A stretch of DNA of 64,000 nt from Actinomycetota bacterium (GTDB lineage Bacteria > Actinomycetota > Thermoleophilia > Solirubrobacterales > Solirubrobacteraceae). The stretch is taken from positions 1 through 64,000 of the forward strand of contig VAXW01000002.1 in the NCBI GenBank assembly GCA_005884115.1. The letters run 5' to 3'. A program made the translations under genes and the position numbers. The notes beneath the pieces are model-generated. The model was given only the letters and a program-made list of their open reading frames with translations. It was not told the DNA's origin and did not search any database. Shown here piece by piece: positions 1 through 8,670 of this stretch. Position 1 is the first letter of the stretch, and each line of letters opens with the position of its first letter.

Positions 1-426
1 CGGGATCCACTCGCCGATCTGCTCGCCGCTGCCCTGCCCGAAGATCGCGGCGACGGCCAGCGAGGTGCCCATGATCGACATGCCGATGCCGGCGTCGCCC
101 CAGAAGAGCTCCTCGTTGACGATCGGCAGTCCCAGCCCGCTGGGGTCGGCGAAGAACTGGGCGATGCCTTCCAGGCCGTAGAGGCCGATCTTCGCGGCCT
201 CCTCGATGATGGGCCAGGGCGTCTGCTCCTTCTCGTCCCACTCGTGGGCCGCCGGGCGCACGACGTCGGCGGCGAACCCGTGCACCCAGTCGCGGATGTC
301 CTTCTGATCCTGAGTCAGCGCCAGGGAGAAGGCGATCTCCTGGTTGGCGGCCCCGGTTATCGCATCGACGGTCGCCTCGACCGCCTCGGCGTCCGCGGAC
401 GGCGATGTGGAGGCTGCTGCTGGCAT
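1..426 (-). CDS. Acyl-CoA dehydrogenase, N-terminal part (cut by window edge)
   Basis: The 142 visible codons, read leftward from an ATG at 426, run open to base 1. The product starts MPAAASTSPSADAEAV and continues with a typical acyl-CoA dehydrogenase N-terminal helical domain: FSLALTQDQKDIRDWVHGF, then VRPAAHEWDEKEQTPWP, then a stretch on NEELFWGDAGIGMS. A GGAG Shine-Dalgarno lies about 9 nt before the ATG. These flavoenzymes oxidise acyl-CoA thioesters to trans-2-enoyl-CoA in the cytosol. The FAD-binding middle and catalytic C-terminal domains lie outside the window, so chain-length class cannot be judged. The gene diverges from the sulfate transporter operon. Confidence 0.85.
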   Translation of the reverse strand, partial: MPAAASTSPSADAEAVEATVDAITGAANQEIAFSLALTQDQKDIRDWVHGFAADVVRPAAHEWDEKEQTPWPIIEEAAKIGLYGLEGIAQFFADPSGLGLPIVNEELFWGDAGIGMSIMGTSLAVAAIFGQGSGEQIGEWIP

Positions 427-567
427 GGGGCGTGGCTCCTTTTGTGCATGGAGGGTTACCGCCGGGCGAGAAGGCCTCAGAGCGGTCCACCCAGGGTACC
501 CGAGAAGCTTCTCGGGGCTCGCCCCGTGGCGCACTCGCCAGCGCAGCGGCCGGCCTGAACGGGCATA

Positions 568-596
568 TTGTCAAGTTAGTTGATTTTGTTTATTAT
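568..596 (+). promoter_or_regulatory. Sigma-70-type promoter of the cys sulfate-uptake operon
   Basis: TTGTCA at 568-573 and TATTAT at 591-596 are separated by exactly 17 bp; each hexamer matches consensus at 5 of 6 positions. The element stands in a short AT-rich island in otherwise GC-rich DNA. The predicted start near 603 leaves a roughly 30-nt leader with GGAG at 622-625 before the cysP ATG at 634. Confidence 0.7.
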
Positions 597-633
597 GATG
601 AGCGAACTAGTCCCGTAGATCGGAGTTGGGGGT

Positions 634-1629
634 ATGGACAGACGCTTGCTTGCAGCTGTACTGACGTTGTGCGCCACAGGCCTTGGCCTGGGCGCGTGCG
701 GTTCGTCCGGATCGGGTTCGTCGACGAGCCTCACGCTGGTCGCCTACTCCACCCCGCAGGGGGTCTTCGAAAAGCTCATCCCCGCCTTCCAGGCGACGCC
801 GGCGGGTAAGGGCGTGAGCTTCAAGCGGTCCTACGGGCCGTCGGGCGAACAGAGCCGCGCCGTCACCAACGGCCTGCACGCCGACGTGGTCAACTTCTCG
901 CTCGCGCCCGACGTCGAACGGCTCGTCAAGGCGGGGCTGGTGCCGGCGAGCTGGAACCACAATGCGACCCACGGCTTCGTGTCGGACTCGGTGGTCGTGA
1001 TCATCGTGCGCAAGGGGAACCCCAAGCACATCACGAGCTGGTCGGATCTCGTCAAGCCCGGCGTGCAGCTGCTGACGCCCAATCCCTTCACCTCGGGGGG
1101 TGCTCGCTGGAACGTGATGGCCGCCTACGGCGCGGCGCGCCGGGAAGGCCGGACCGACGCGCAGGCGCAGGCCTACCTGAGGCAGCTCTTCCAACACGTC
1201 GTCAGCCAGGACAGCTCGGCGAGAAACGCGCTGCAGACGTTCCTCGCCGGGCGCGGCGACGCGCTGCTCGACTACGAGAACGAGGCCATCAGCGACCGCA
1301 AGAGGGGCGCGGCGATCGACTACGTGATCCCCCCGGACACGATCCTGATCCAGAGTCCGCTCGCCGTCGTGGGCAAGGGCGCAGCGGCCTCGACGGCAAA
1401 GAAGTTCGTCGACTACCTGCTCTCGCCGGCGGCCCAGACGATCTGGGCGTCGAACGGCTACCGCCCGGTGATCTCGGGTGTGCCCGCGGCGCACTTCCCC
1501 AACCCGCCCGGACTGTTCACGATCGACTCGCTCGGTGGCTGGAAGGCCGTCACCAAGCAGTTCTTCGAACCCGAAACGGGAATCGTGACGAAGATCGAGC
1601 AGTCGCTGGGGGTGTCAACTGCCAAGTAG
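634..1629 (+). CDS. cysP: Sulfate/thiosulfate ABC transporter, substrate-binding lipoprotein
   Basis: A 331-residue solute-binding protein for sulfate uptake, the first gene of cysPTWA. It has a lipoprotein signal peptide with lipobox LGAC (Cys22), so it should be tethered outside the membrane. Family motifs are clear: SYGPSGEQSRAV in the N-lobe (oxyanion-binding region), NPKHITSWSDL, and NPFTSGGARWNVMAAYG in the hinge and C-lobe. Length is normal for Sbp/CysP. GGAG lies 8 nt before the ATG, and a strong promoter is 40-65 bp upstream. Sulfate and thiosulfate specificity cannot be separated from sequence alone. Confidence 0.92.
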   Translation: MDRRLLAAVLTLCATGLGLGACGSSGSGSSTSLTLVAYSTPQGVFEKLIPAFQATPAGKGVSFKRSYGPSGEQSRAVTNGLHADVVNFSLAPDVERLVKAGLVPASWNHNATHGFVSDSVVVIIVRKGNPKHITSWSDLVKPGVQLLTPNPFTSGGARWNVMAAYGAARREGRTDAQAQAYLRQLFQHVVSQDSSARNALQTFLAGRGDALLDYENEAISDRKRGAAIDYVIPPDTILIQSPLAVVGKGAAASTAKKFVDYLLSPAAQTIWASNGYRPVISGVPAAHFPNPPGLFTIDSLGGWKAVTKQFFEPETGIVTKIEQSLGVSTAK

Positions 1630-1690
1630 CCCTGCAACCACGGCTCCCGCCTCGGGGGGTGCGTCGGGATGGCGCGAGCGCGGCCCGGGC

Positions 1691-2458
1691 GTGCTCGGCG
1701 GAGGGGTGCTCGGCATCTACCTCTCGGCGCTCGTGCTGCTGCCGATCGCGGCGCTCACCGCCAAGGCGACGAGCGGAGGGCCGGGTGTGCTGTGGCGGGA
1801 GATCACCAACCCGGAGGCTCTTGCCGCGATCAAGCTGACGCTCGTGGTGGCGGTGGTGGTAGTTGCGCTGAACGCTGTGTTCGGGACGCTGATCGCCTGG
1901 GTGCTGGTGCGCGATGAGTTCCCGGGCAAGCGCCTTGTCAACGCGCTGATCGACCTGCCGTTCGCGCTACCGACGATCGTCGCGGGACTCGTGCTGCTGA
2001 GCCTCTACGGGCACGGCAGCCCGGTCGGCGTCAACGTGGCCTTTACGCGCGCGTCGGTCGCGCTCGCGCTCCTGTTCGTGACGCTGCCGTTCGTCGTCCG
2101 CTCTGTGCAGCCGGTGCTGCACGAGCTCGAGTTGTCGATGGAGGAGGCGGCGGCGTCGCTCGGAGCCGGGCCGTTCACCGTTGTGCGGCGCATCGTGCTC
2201 CCCAGCCTGACGCCCGCGATCGTCTCCGGCGTGGCGCTGAGCTTCGCGCGGGCGGTGGGCGAGTTCGGCTCGCTGGTGCTGATCACCGGAAACCTGCCCT
2301 TCAAGACGGAGGCGGGATCGGTGTACGTGTTCGCGCAGATCCAGAACGAAAACCTGCCGGCGGCGGCGGCGGTGTCCTTCGCGCTGCTCGTGGCAGCGCT
2401 CGTGGTGCTGGGAGCGCTCACGTTCGTCTCGCGCTGGAGCTCCAAGCATGTCCGCTAG
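1691..2458 (+). CDS. cysT: Sulfate ABC transporter permease CysT
   Basis: Inner-membrane permease of the sulfate importer: about six transmembrane helices and the cytoplasmic EAA loop that docks the ATPase (EEAAASLGAGPFTVVRRIVLP). The start is uncertain. GTG 1691 is the first canonical start, yet the same frame is open back to 1589 and the residues encoded just before it (GWRERGPG) look like a normal CysT N-terminus. There is no in-frame ATG, GTG or TTG in that stretch and no good Shine-Dalgarno, so a rare start (CTG 1619) or a sequence error is possible. It overlaps cysW by 11 nt. Confidence 0.88.
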   Translation: MLGGGVLGIYLSALVLLPIAALTAKATSGGPGVLWREITNPEALAAIKLTLVVAVVVVALNAVFGTLIAWVLVRDEFPGKRLVNALIDLPFALPTIVAGLVLLSLYGHGSPVGVNVAFTRASVALALLFVTLPFVVRSVQPVLHELELSMEEAAASLGAGPFTVVRRIVLPSLTPAIVSGVALSFARAVGEFGSLVLITGNLPFKTEAGSVYVFAQIQNENLPAAAAVSFALLVAALVVLGALTFVSRWSSKHVR

Positions 2459-3347
2459 CCAACCCGCCACTCTCGAAACTCCCTCGCCCGTGTCCGTGCT
2501 CGGGCGCGGGGCGGCCGCTGGACGCCGCCGCGGGGAGGGCGCCCTGGCCGGGCGGCTGACCCTGCGCGCGCTGGCGCTTGGCTACCTCGCGCTGCTGCTG
2601 GTGGCGCCCGTGGGGATGGTCTTCTACCGCACCTTCGAACACGGCCTGGACGCTGTCTGGAACGCTGTCAGCGCATCCAATGCCCAGCACGCGTTCTGGC
2701 TCTCGCTCGAGATCGCGGCGATCGCGGTGCCGCTGAACACCGCCTTCGGGATTGGCGCGGCCCTGCTTCTCGAGAGGGGCCGCTTTCGCGGTCGCGCGGC
2801 CCTGGGGGTGCTGATCGACCTCCCGTTTGCGATCTCGCCCGTGGTCGTCGGTCTCACCCTGGTGCTCGTGTACGGCAAAGCCGGCTGGCTCGGAGGCTGG
2901 CTGGCGGACAACGGCCTGAGCGTCATCTTTTCGGTGCCCGGCATGGTGATGGCGACGGCCGTGGTGTCGCTGCCGTTCGTGGCGCGCGAGACGATGCCGG
3001 TCCTGCGCGAGCTGGGAACCGACGCCGAGCAAGCTGCGGCAACGCTGGGCGCCACCGCGTGGCAGACGTTCTGGCGCGTGACCCTGCCGGCGATCCGCTG
3101 GGGGGTCGTGTACGGGGTCGTGCTCACGAGCGCGCGCGCGCTCGGCGAGTTCGGCGCGGTGAGCATCGTCTCGGGACGGATCGAGGGTCAGACGCAGACC
3201 CTTCCGCTCTATGTCCAGGATCGCTTCGAGAACTTCGACGGCACGGGCGCGTACGCGGCGGCGGTCGTGCTCGCGCTGCTGGCGCTCGGCACCCTGCTGG
3301 CCATGAACCTACTCACGCGTCGCGCGCGCGAGAGAGGAGCTCGCTGA
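2448..3347 (+). CDS. cysW: Sulfate ABC transporter permease CysW
   Basis: Second permease subunit, 299 residues. A basic N-terminal arm of about 40 residues is followed by six predicted transmembrane helices. The EAA loop reads [21 protein letters not shown], and the following [14 protein letters not shown] segment is typical of CysW. It overlaps cysT by 11 nt and ends in TGATG shared with the cysA start, so the three genes should be translationally coupled. It forms a heterodimer with CysT in the membrane. Confidence 0.92.
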   Translation: MSASQPATLETPSPVSVLGRGAAAGRRRGEGALAGRLTLRALALGYLALLLVAPVGMVFYRTFEHGLDAVWNAVSASNAQHAFWLSLEIAAIAVPLNTAFGIGAALLLERGRFRGRAALGVLIDLPFAISPVVVGLTLVLVYGKAGWLGGWLADNGLSVIFSVPGMVMATAVVSLPFVARETMPVLRELGTDAEQAAATLGATAWQTFWRVTLPAIRWGVVYGVVLTSARALGEFGAVSIVSGRIEGQTQTLPLYVQDRFENFDGTGAYAAAVVLALLALGTLLAMNLLTRRARERGAR

Positions 3348-4339
3348 TGGCGATCGAGGTCGACAGCGTCAGCAAGCGCTTCGGCACCTTCGAGGCCCTG
3401 CACGGGGTCAGCCTGACCGTCACCGACGGCGCGCTCACGGCGCTGCTCGGGCCCAGCGGCAGCGGCAAGTCGACGCTGCTGCGCGTGATCGCGGGGCTCG
3501 AGGCTCCGGACACCGGCAGCGTGCGGATCGGCGGGCAGGAGATGACCGACGCCCCCGCGCGCAGCCGCGGGGTGGGCTTCGTCTTCCAGCACTACGCGCC
3601 GTTCAAGCACATGACGGTGCGCAACAACATCGCCTTTGGCCTGAGCGTGCGCAAACGCGCGAAGGCTGAGATCGACGAGCGTGTGGCGGAGCTGCTCAAG
3701 CTGGTTCGCCTCGACGGGCTCGCGGGACGCTACCCCTCGCAGCTGTCCGGCGGCCAGCTGCAGCGCATGGCGCTCGCGCGTGCGCTCGCGGTGCGGCCCA
3801 AGGTGCTCCTGCTGGACGAGCCGTTTGGCGCTCTGGACGCGAACGTTCGGGCAGAGCTGCGCGAGTGGTTGCGCAGGCTGCACGACGAGATCCACGTGAC
3901 GACGATCTTCGTGACGCACGATCAGGAGGAGGCGATGGAGGTGGCCGAGCAGATCGTCGTGATGAACGCCGGCCGCATCGAGCAGACGGGCACCCCGCGC
4001 GAGCTGTACGAGCACCCGATCAGCGAGTTCGTGATGTCGTTCATCGGCCCCGTCAACCGCATCGGAAACGCCTACCTGCGCCCGCACGACGTTCAGATCG
4101 TGCCCGAGCCCGGCGGCAACACGACCGAGGCGCTGGTGAAGCGAGTCGTGCATCTCGGCTTCGAGGTGCGAGTACAGCTGACGTTGCCGGACGGGCGCGA
4201 GATCTCGGCGCAGGTCACGCGCGCCGCCGCGCACGAGCTGGAGCTCGCCGAGGGCCAGATCCTCACGGTGCGCCTGCCCGCGGCGCGCGTCTTCACGCCC
4301 GCGTCCGAGCCCGTCGCGCCGGCCCCCTCGACGCTCTAG
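3347..4339 (+). CDS. cysA: Sulfate ABC transporter ATP-binding protein CysA
   Basis: ATPase of the sulfate importer, 330 residues. Walker A is GPSGSGKST (about residues 35-43), the signature is [15 protein letters not shown], Walker B is [11 protein letters not shown], and the H-loop is [13 protein letters not shown]-terminal TOBE-like regulatory domain begins near the [14 protein letters not shown] segment. The ATG overlaps the cysW stop by one base (TGATG) and has GAGAGGAG upstream. It is the last gene of the operon and converges with the Rrf2 gene at 4359. Confidence 0.93.
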   Translation: MAIEVDSVSKRFGTFEALHGVSLTVTDGALTALLGPSGSGKSTLLRVIAGLEAPDTGSVRIGGQEMTDAPARSRGVGFVFQHYAPFKHMTVRNNIAFGLSVRKRAKAEIDERVAELLKLVRLDGLAGRYPSQLSGGQLQRMALARALAVRPKVLLLDEPFGALDANVRAELREWLRRLHDEIHVTTIFVTHDQEEAMEVAEQIVVMNAGRIEQTGTPRELYEHPISEFVMSFIGPVNRIGNAYLRPHDVQIVPEPGGNTTEALVKRVVHLGFEVRVQLTLPDGREISAQVTRAAAHELELAEGQILTVRLPAARVFTPASEPVAPAPSTL

Positions 4340-4358
4340 AGGCAAGGCGCTCGCCCAC

Positions 4359-4817
4359 CTAGCGCGTCTGCCAGGCTTCCTCGGCGCCGGTCAGCGCGAC
4401 GACCTCCTCGGGGAGCCTGCCGGCGGCCACATCTGCGACGGTGACGTGCTCGAGCACTTTGCGCAGGTTGGCGCGCAACGCGATCCAGACCTGCTGCAGC
4501 GCTGCCGCCGAGCCGACGTATTCGACCTCCTCGGGGCGCTGTCCCCTGATCCCCACCAGAGGGCCCTCGACCGCCCGGATCACCTGGGCGAGGTTGAGCT
4601 CCTCGGCCGGCCGCGCAAGCCAGTAGCCGCCCTCCGGCCCGCGCTGGCTGCGGACGATCCCGGTCGAGCGCAGCTGCGTGAGGATGTTCTCGAGGAAAGA
4701 CACCGGGATCCCCTGTGCGCGCGCGACGTCGTCCACCTTGCGTGGAGCATCTTGCGCACTGCCTGCCAGCTCCACGATCGCGCGCACGGCGTAGTCGGCC
4801 TTGGCGGTGACGTGCAT
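4359..4817 (-). CDS. Rrf2-family transcriptional regulator without cluster-binding cysteines
   Basis: A 152-residue winged-helix regulator of the Rrf2 family. The N-terminus HVTAKADYAVRAIVELAG and the wing RSQRGPEGGYWLARP are hallmarks. IscR, NsrR and RsrR bind an Fe-S cluster through cysteines in the segment after the wing. Here that segment (EGPLVGIRGQRPEEVEYVG) has none, and the whole protein is cysteine-free, so it resembles the cluster-less CymR type. I chose ATG 4817 because GGGGAGA precedes it; a longer version from 4862 would eat into the divergent promoter region. Its place beside cysPTWA suggests, but does not prove, control of sulfur assimilation. Confidence 0.85.
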   Translation of the reverse strand: MHVTAKADYAVRAIVELAGSAQDAPRKVDDVARAQGIPVSFLENILTQLRSTGIVRSQRGPEGGYWLARPAEELNLAQVIRAVEGPLVGIRGQRPEEVEYVGSAAALQQVWIALRANLRKVLEHVTVADVAAGRLPEEVVALTGAEEAWQTR

Positions 4818-4882
4818 GGCGGGATTCTCCCCGAAACGGCGGCGGACGGCCTCGCATGCCAATTCCGACCTGTGTGGTAGAA

Positions 4883-4898
4883 GTTAGGGGTACCTAAC
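4883..4898. promoter_or_regulatory. Dyad GTTAGG-N4-CCTAAC, candidate Rrf2 operator
   Basis: A perfect inverted repeat with 6-bp arms and a GGTA spacer lies in the 115-bp region between the Rrf2 gene (minus, starts 4817) and the ZIP transporter gene (plus, starts 4933). Rrf2 regulators commonly bind such dyads and repress themselves, so this is the best operator candidate in the region. No binding evidence is available. Confidence 0.5.
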
Positions 4899-4932
4899 CC
4901 CCCGATCGTCGGAGCGCCGGTAAGGCAGAGCA

Positions 4933-5796
4933 GTGGGCTTCACCGAGACAATCGGACTTGGCGCGATCGCCGGGTTCACGATCTACATCGGCCTCCCCGT
5001 GGGGCGGATCAGGCGCGTCGACGACCGCCTGCGCGTCGGGCTGGCGATGTTCTCGGTCGGGATCCTCGCGTTCATCTTCATGGATGTCACCAGTCACGGT
5101 GAGGAGATCCTGCAGACGGCGCTCGTGCGCTTCAAAGACCACACGGCGAGCTTCGGGCACCTGCTGGCGATGTTCTCGCTGCTCGCCGCCGGCTTCGCCA
5201 CGGGCGGGGCGGGCATCGCGGCCGTCGAGCGCATGCTGCGCGCGCGCCGCATGCCGCCCCCGCCGCTCGCCGGCGGTGAGGCGGCCGCGGCGCTCGAGTC
5301 AGAGCAGGTCGCGCGCTCGCCACACGCCGCCGAGAACGCCCGGCGCCGCGCGCTGCAGACGGGGATGGTGATCGCCACGGCGATTGGGCTTCACAACTTC
5401 GCCGAGGGCCTGGCGATCGGCGTCTCGGCGCGGGCGGGCGAGGTGAGCCTGGCGACCGTCTTGATCGTGGGCTTCAGCCTGCACAACGCGACCGAGGGCT
5501 TCGGCATCGTCGGCCCGCTCGGGGGCGCGCGCCCTTCATGGACGTGGCTGGGGGCGGCGGGCCTGATCGGCGGAGGACCGACCTTCCTGGGGACGATCGT
5601 CGGCTACCAGGTCAACTCGCAGCCGCTCGAGCTCACGTTCTACGCGCTGGCAGGCGGCGCGATCCTATACGTGATCGGCGAGATCTGGATTGGCATGCGC
5701 CGCTACGGCCATCACATCCTCGGGCTGTACCTGATGGCGGCCGGCTTCCTGGCCGGGGTGGCAACGGACCTGATCGTCACTTACGGCGGCGGCTAG
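4933..5796 (+). CDS. ZIP-family divalent metal transporter
   Basis: A 287-residue membrane protein of the ZIP (ZupT-like) family, which moves zinc or other divalent metals into the cytosol. The two metal-binding helices are clear: GLHNFAEGLAIG in TM4 and SLHNATEGFGIVGPL in TM5, each with the HNxxEG pattern. A hydrophilic loop of about 60 residues follows the third helix and carries few histidines, unlike many ZIPs. The start is GTG, preceded by a GGTAAGG-type Shine-Dalgarno. It is transcribed divergently from the Rrf2 gene, across the dyad at 4883-4898. The exact metal cannot be read from the sequence. Confidence 0.85.
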   Translation: MGFTETIGLGAIAGFTIYIGLPVGRIRRVDDRLRVGLAMFSVGILAFIFMDVTSHGEEILQTALVRFKDHTASFGHLLAMFSLLAAGFATGGAGIAAVERMLRARRMPPPPLAGGEAAAALESEQVARSPHAAENARRRALQTGMVIATAIGLHNFAEGLAIGVSARAGEVSLATVLIVGFSLHNATEGFGIVGPLGGARPSWTWLGAAGLIGGGPTFLGTIVGYQVNSQPLELTFYALAGGAILYVIGEIWIGMRRYGHHILGLYLMAAGFLAGVATDLIVTYGGG

Positions 5797-5818
5797 AGAC
5801 GGGCCGATCGCCTGCCGG

Positions 5819-6601
5819 TCAGCGCGCTCCCGCGACGCCGGCGTGACGGCGGACGGCGGCCACGGCGAGCAGCGAGCCCGACAGCACCACCGCCACGAGG
5901 CCGATCAGCGAGGCGTCGCCGGCGGGCCAGGACAGGCCCGCTCCCTCGGCCGCCCAGAACGTACCGTATGCGCTCAGCATCACGCCGACGGCGAACTTCA
6001 TCGTGTTCTCCGGCACGCGCGCGAGCGGCGCGCGAGCCGCGAGCCCCGCGGCGATCACGGCGACGACGGCGGCCGCGGCCGCGAGCGCGGACAACGCGAG
6101 GCGATGCCGCTCGGCGCCGAGCGTCATAACGATGAGCGCGACCTCGGCCCCCTCGAGCAGAACGCCTTTCAGCGAGATCGCAAAGGAGTAGAGGTCGAAG
6201 CCTCCCCGCAGCGCCCCCGCCTGCGCAGCAACCGCGCGCTCGCGTTCGTAGGCCGCGCGCTCGTCGCGAAGGCTCTTGCGGCCCGCGGCGCGCAGGATCG
6301 CCTTGCGCAGCCACTGCGCGCCGAACGCCAGCAGCAGCGCCCCGATCGCGAGGCGCAGCGTGTCGATCGGCACCGACGTCAGCGCGCTGCCCACAGTCGC
6401 GACGGTCGCGGTCAGGGCGAGCGCGGCTGCGGACGCCCCGCCGAGCGCCGAGGGCCAGCTGCGCGCATAGCCGACGGCCATCACGATGGTCAGCGCCTCG
6501 ACCGCCTCGACGGCGCATGCGAGGAACACCGACAGGGCGAGACCGAGTTCAGTGGCGACCACGAGCAGGCGCCTCCGAGGCGCACCGGCGCCCTCTAGCA
6601 T
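5819..6601 (-). CDS. COG4280-like multi-pass membrane protein
   Basis: A 260-residue hydrophobic protein with about six transmembrane segments in two similar halves. Conserved-looking acidic residues sit inside the membrane: CAVEAVEALTIV in the first half, LLEGAEVALIV in the middle and VPENTMKFAVG near the end. This fits the uncharacterised COG4280 membrane family and is reminiscent of cation-exchange carriers, but the ExGDK/R motif of the GDT1/UPF0016 family is absent. The gene converges with the ZIP transporter. I chose ATG 6601 because longer versions overlap the divergent gene starting at 6611. Transport of a metal is an inference from the acidic residues and the neighbour. Confidence 0.6.
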   Translation of the reverse strand: MLEGAGAPRRRLLVVATELGLALSVFLACAVEAVEALTIVMAVGYARSWPSALGGASAAALALTATVATVGSALTSVPIDTLRLAIGALLLAFGAQWLRKAILRAAGRKSLRDERAAYERERAVAAQAGALRGGFDLYSFAISLKGVLLEGAEVALIVMTLGAERHRLALSALAAAAAVVAVIAAGLAARAPLARVPENTMKFAVGVMLSAYGTFWAAEGAGLSWPAGDASLIGLVAVVLSGSLLAVAAVRRHAGVAGAR

Positions 6602-6610
6602 CTCACGGAA

Positions 6611-7579
6611 ATGAGCCCTCGATGGAACTGGGACTTCGAGGACGAGAAGCGTCCCGCGGCCGACAGGCCGGCGCCTCCTCCGCCCGAAGCCGCCTCGGGG
6701 AGCGAGCAGCGGGCATGGGTGCACCGGCGGCGTCGCCTCGCCGCGGCCGTGGTGGTCGTGGCGGTGGCGTCAGCGGCCGTCGCCGCCGCGCTGTCGGGCA
6801 GCCACCGCCAGGCCTCCGGCTCCGCCCCGGCGCCGCGCGCGGGCCCCCAGCTGCCTCATCCGAGCTCGGCGGGAGCCGTTGACGGGGTGAGCCATGAGGA
6901 GCGCAAGGCGGTGAACTCGGTTCTCTCATACACGCCCTTCGTCCGACAGGGTGGCACCCGCGGGCACGATGTTGCGCTCACGTTCGACGACGGGCCGGGG
7001 CCGTACACCCCGGGCGTGCTCGACGTGCTCGAGCGTCACCACGCGGCAGCGACGTTCTTCGCGATCGGCAGGATGGAGCGCTACTTCGGCGCCTCGACAG
7101 CGCGTCAGATCCGCAACGGCGACGCCGTCGGCGACCACACCGAGAACCACCGAGACCTGGCGAGGCTGACCAGGCACGAAGTGCGCGAAGAGCTCTTCGA
7201 ACCACTCGCGCGCATCGAACTGCTCGGCGGCGCGAGACCTCGCCTGTTCCGGCCGCCGTATGGCTCCTTCAACGCCCTGACGATGCGCGAGCTGCACGCG
7301 CTGCACCTGCTCATGGTGTTGTGGTCGGTGGACACCGGCGACTATCTGGACCCAGGCGTCGCCACGATCGTCGCCCGAGCCCTCGAAGGCGCCCGACCGG
7401 GAGCGATCATCCTCATGCACGACGGCGGGGGCGACCGCTCCCAGACCGTCGCGGCGCTGCCGGCGGTCATCGAGCGCCTGCGCGCGCGCGGCTTTCACCT
7501 TGTGACGGTGCCGCGCCTGCTGCTCGACGACCCTCCGCCTCACGGCGAACGCATGCCCACGAGCTTGAAGGGCGACTGA
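6611..7579 (+). CDS. Membrane-anchored polysaccharide deacetylase (NodB domain)
   Basis: A 322-residue protein with a cytoplasmic N-terminal arm, one transmembrane anchor (about residues 43-65, in front of SGSHRQASG) and an extracellular NodB deacetylase domain. The five catalytic motifs are intact: TFDDGPGPYTPGVLDVL (motif 1, base and metal Asp), GDHTENHRDL (motif 2 with metal His), RPPYGSFN (motif 3), a VDTGDYLD segment (motif 4) and ILMHDGGGDR (motif 5). Such enzymes remove acetyl groups from peptidoglycan or other N-acetylated glycans. It is followed in the same direction by a second, divergent deacetylase. Confidence 0.88.
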   Translation: MSPRWNWDFEDEKRPAADRPAPPPPEAASGSEQRAWVHRRRRLAAAVVVVAVASAAVAAALSGSHRQASGSAPAPRAGPQLPHPSSAGAVDGVSHEERKAVNSVLSYTPFVRQGGTRGHDVALTFDDGPGPYTPGVLDVLERHHAAATFFAIGRMERYFGASTARQIRNGDAVGDHTENHRDLARLTRHEVREELFEPLARIELLGGARPRLFRPPYGSFNALTMRELHALHLLMVLWSVDTGDYLDPGVATIVARALEGARPGAIILMHDGGGDRSQTVAALPAVIERLRARGFHLVTVPRLLLDDPPPHGERMPTSLKGD

Positions 7580-7657
7580 GGGACGCCGCCGCGCGAGGTT
7601 TTATGCTCGGCGAGGCCATGAGCGCGATCCGCTACGTGCGAGCCGGCGGCGGGTGGC

Positions 7658-8629
7658 GTGGACGCTGAGCCCGCACGCAGACGTGGCAGAGACGCCGGCC
7701 GCATGCGCGCGCGGCGCCGGCGGCGTCTGGCCGTGGGCACACTCGCGCTCGTGATCGCGGCGACCGTGACGGTGATCCTGAGCGCCGGCTCGAGCTCCTC
7801 GCCCTCCCCCGCATCGAGCGCGCGCAAGCATCATCGCGCCACCGCACGCACCGCCCCGACCACCGGCACCGCCGCCAGCTCCGGGCCGCTTGCGCGACCC
7901 GGGCGCAGCGGCTCGCAGCCGGTCCCGATCCTCATGTACCACGTGATCGCTTCGCCCCCTTCCGGCGCCCCGTTCCCCGGCTTGTACGTCACTCCGTCTG
8001 AATTTGCCGCTCAGATGGGCGCGTTGAAGCAGGCCGGCTGGCACGCCGTGACGCTCGATCAGGTGGACGCCTACTGGCACCGAGGCGCCCGGCTGCCGGC
8101 CGGCAAACCGCTGGTGCTCACGTTCGACAACGGCTACCAATCCCAGTTCACACAAGCGCTCCCCGTACTGCGAGGGCTCGGATGGGCGGCAGACGAGAAC
8201 ATCCAGATCAGCGGGCTGCCGCCGTCTCAGGGCGGGCTCACCAGAGCGCAGGTACGGGGTCTGATTGCGGCCGGCTGGGAGCTCGACACGCAGGGCTACA
8301 GCCACGCCGACCTGATCGCGCTGGACCCCCAGCAGCTCCACTCCGAGGTCGTGGTGGCGCGAGGAGTTCTCCAGCGGCGCTACGGGGTGCCCGTCAACTG
8401 GTTCTGCTACCCCTCGGGGCACTACGACGCGACCGTGATCTCGGCGGTCAAGGAAGCGGGTTACAAGGGCTCGACGACGGTAGTGCCGGGCTGGGCGCAC
8501 CGAAGCGACGACAGCTACACGCTGGCGCGCCTGCGCGTGCTCGGCGGCACCTCCCCCACGCAGCTGCTCGCGCAGATCGCAAGCGTGCGAGCCGACGCCA
8601 CGCCGCCGGCGGCATACGGCGGCGGCTGA
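7658..8629 (+). CDS. Polysaccharide deacetylase-fold protein with altered motif 1 (TFDNG)
   Basis: A 323-residue secreted or anchored protein: a basic N-terminus, a hydrophobic segment (LAVGTLALVIAATVTVILSAG), a Ser/Ala/Thr-rich linker, then a NodB-like domain of the PgaB/IcaB kind opening with PVPILMYHVI. Motif 1 reads LVLTFDNGYQSQF, so the second Asp (normally a metal ligand) is Asn. Motif 2 is shortened to QGYSHADL and keeps one His. NWFCYPSGHYDATV replaces the RPPYG motif. It starts with GTG and has no obvious Shine-Dalgarno. It may bind or process a glycan with changed metal dependence, or it may be inactive. Confidence 0.75.
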   Translation: MDAEPARRRGRDAGRMRARRRRRLAVGTLALVIAATVTVILSAGSSSSPSPASSARKHHRATARTAPTTGTAASSGPLARPGRSGSQPVPILMYHVIASPPSGAPFPGLYVTPSEFAAQMGALKQAGWHAVTLDQVDAYWHRGARLPAGKPLVLTFDNGYQSQFTQALPVLRGLGWAADENIQISGLPPSQGGLTRAQVRGLIAAGWELDTQGYSHADLIALDPQQLHSEVVVARGVLQRRYGVPVNWFCYPSGHYDATVISAVKEAGYKGSTTVVPGWAHRSDDSYTLARLRVLGGTSPTQLLAQIASVRADATPPAAYGGG

Positions 8630-8670
8630 GGACGCGGACTAGCGGGCGGGCCGGCGGAAGCGACCGTGCA

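Noticed and set aside
5819..6601. GDT1/UPF0016 manganese-calcium exchanger
   Set aside because: The diagnostic ExGDK/R motifs are missing, so only the general COG4280-like label is kept.
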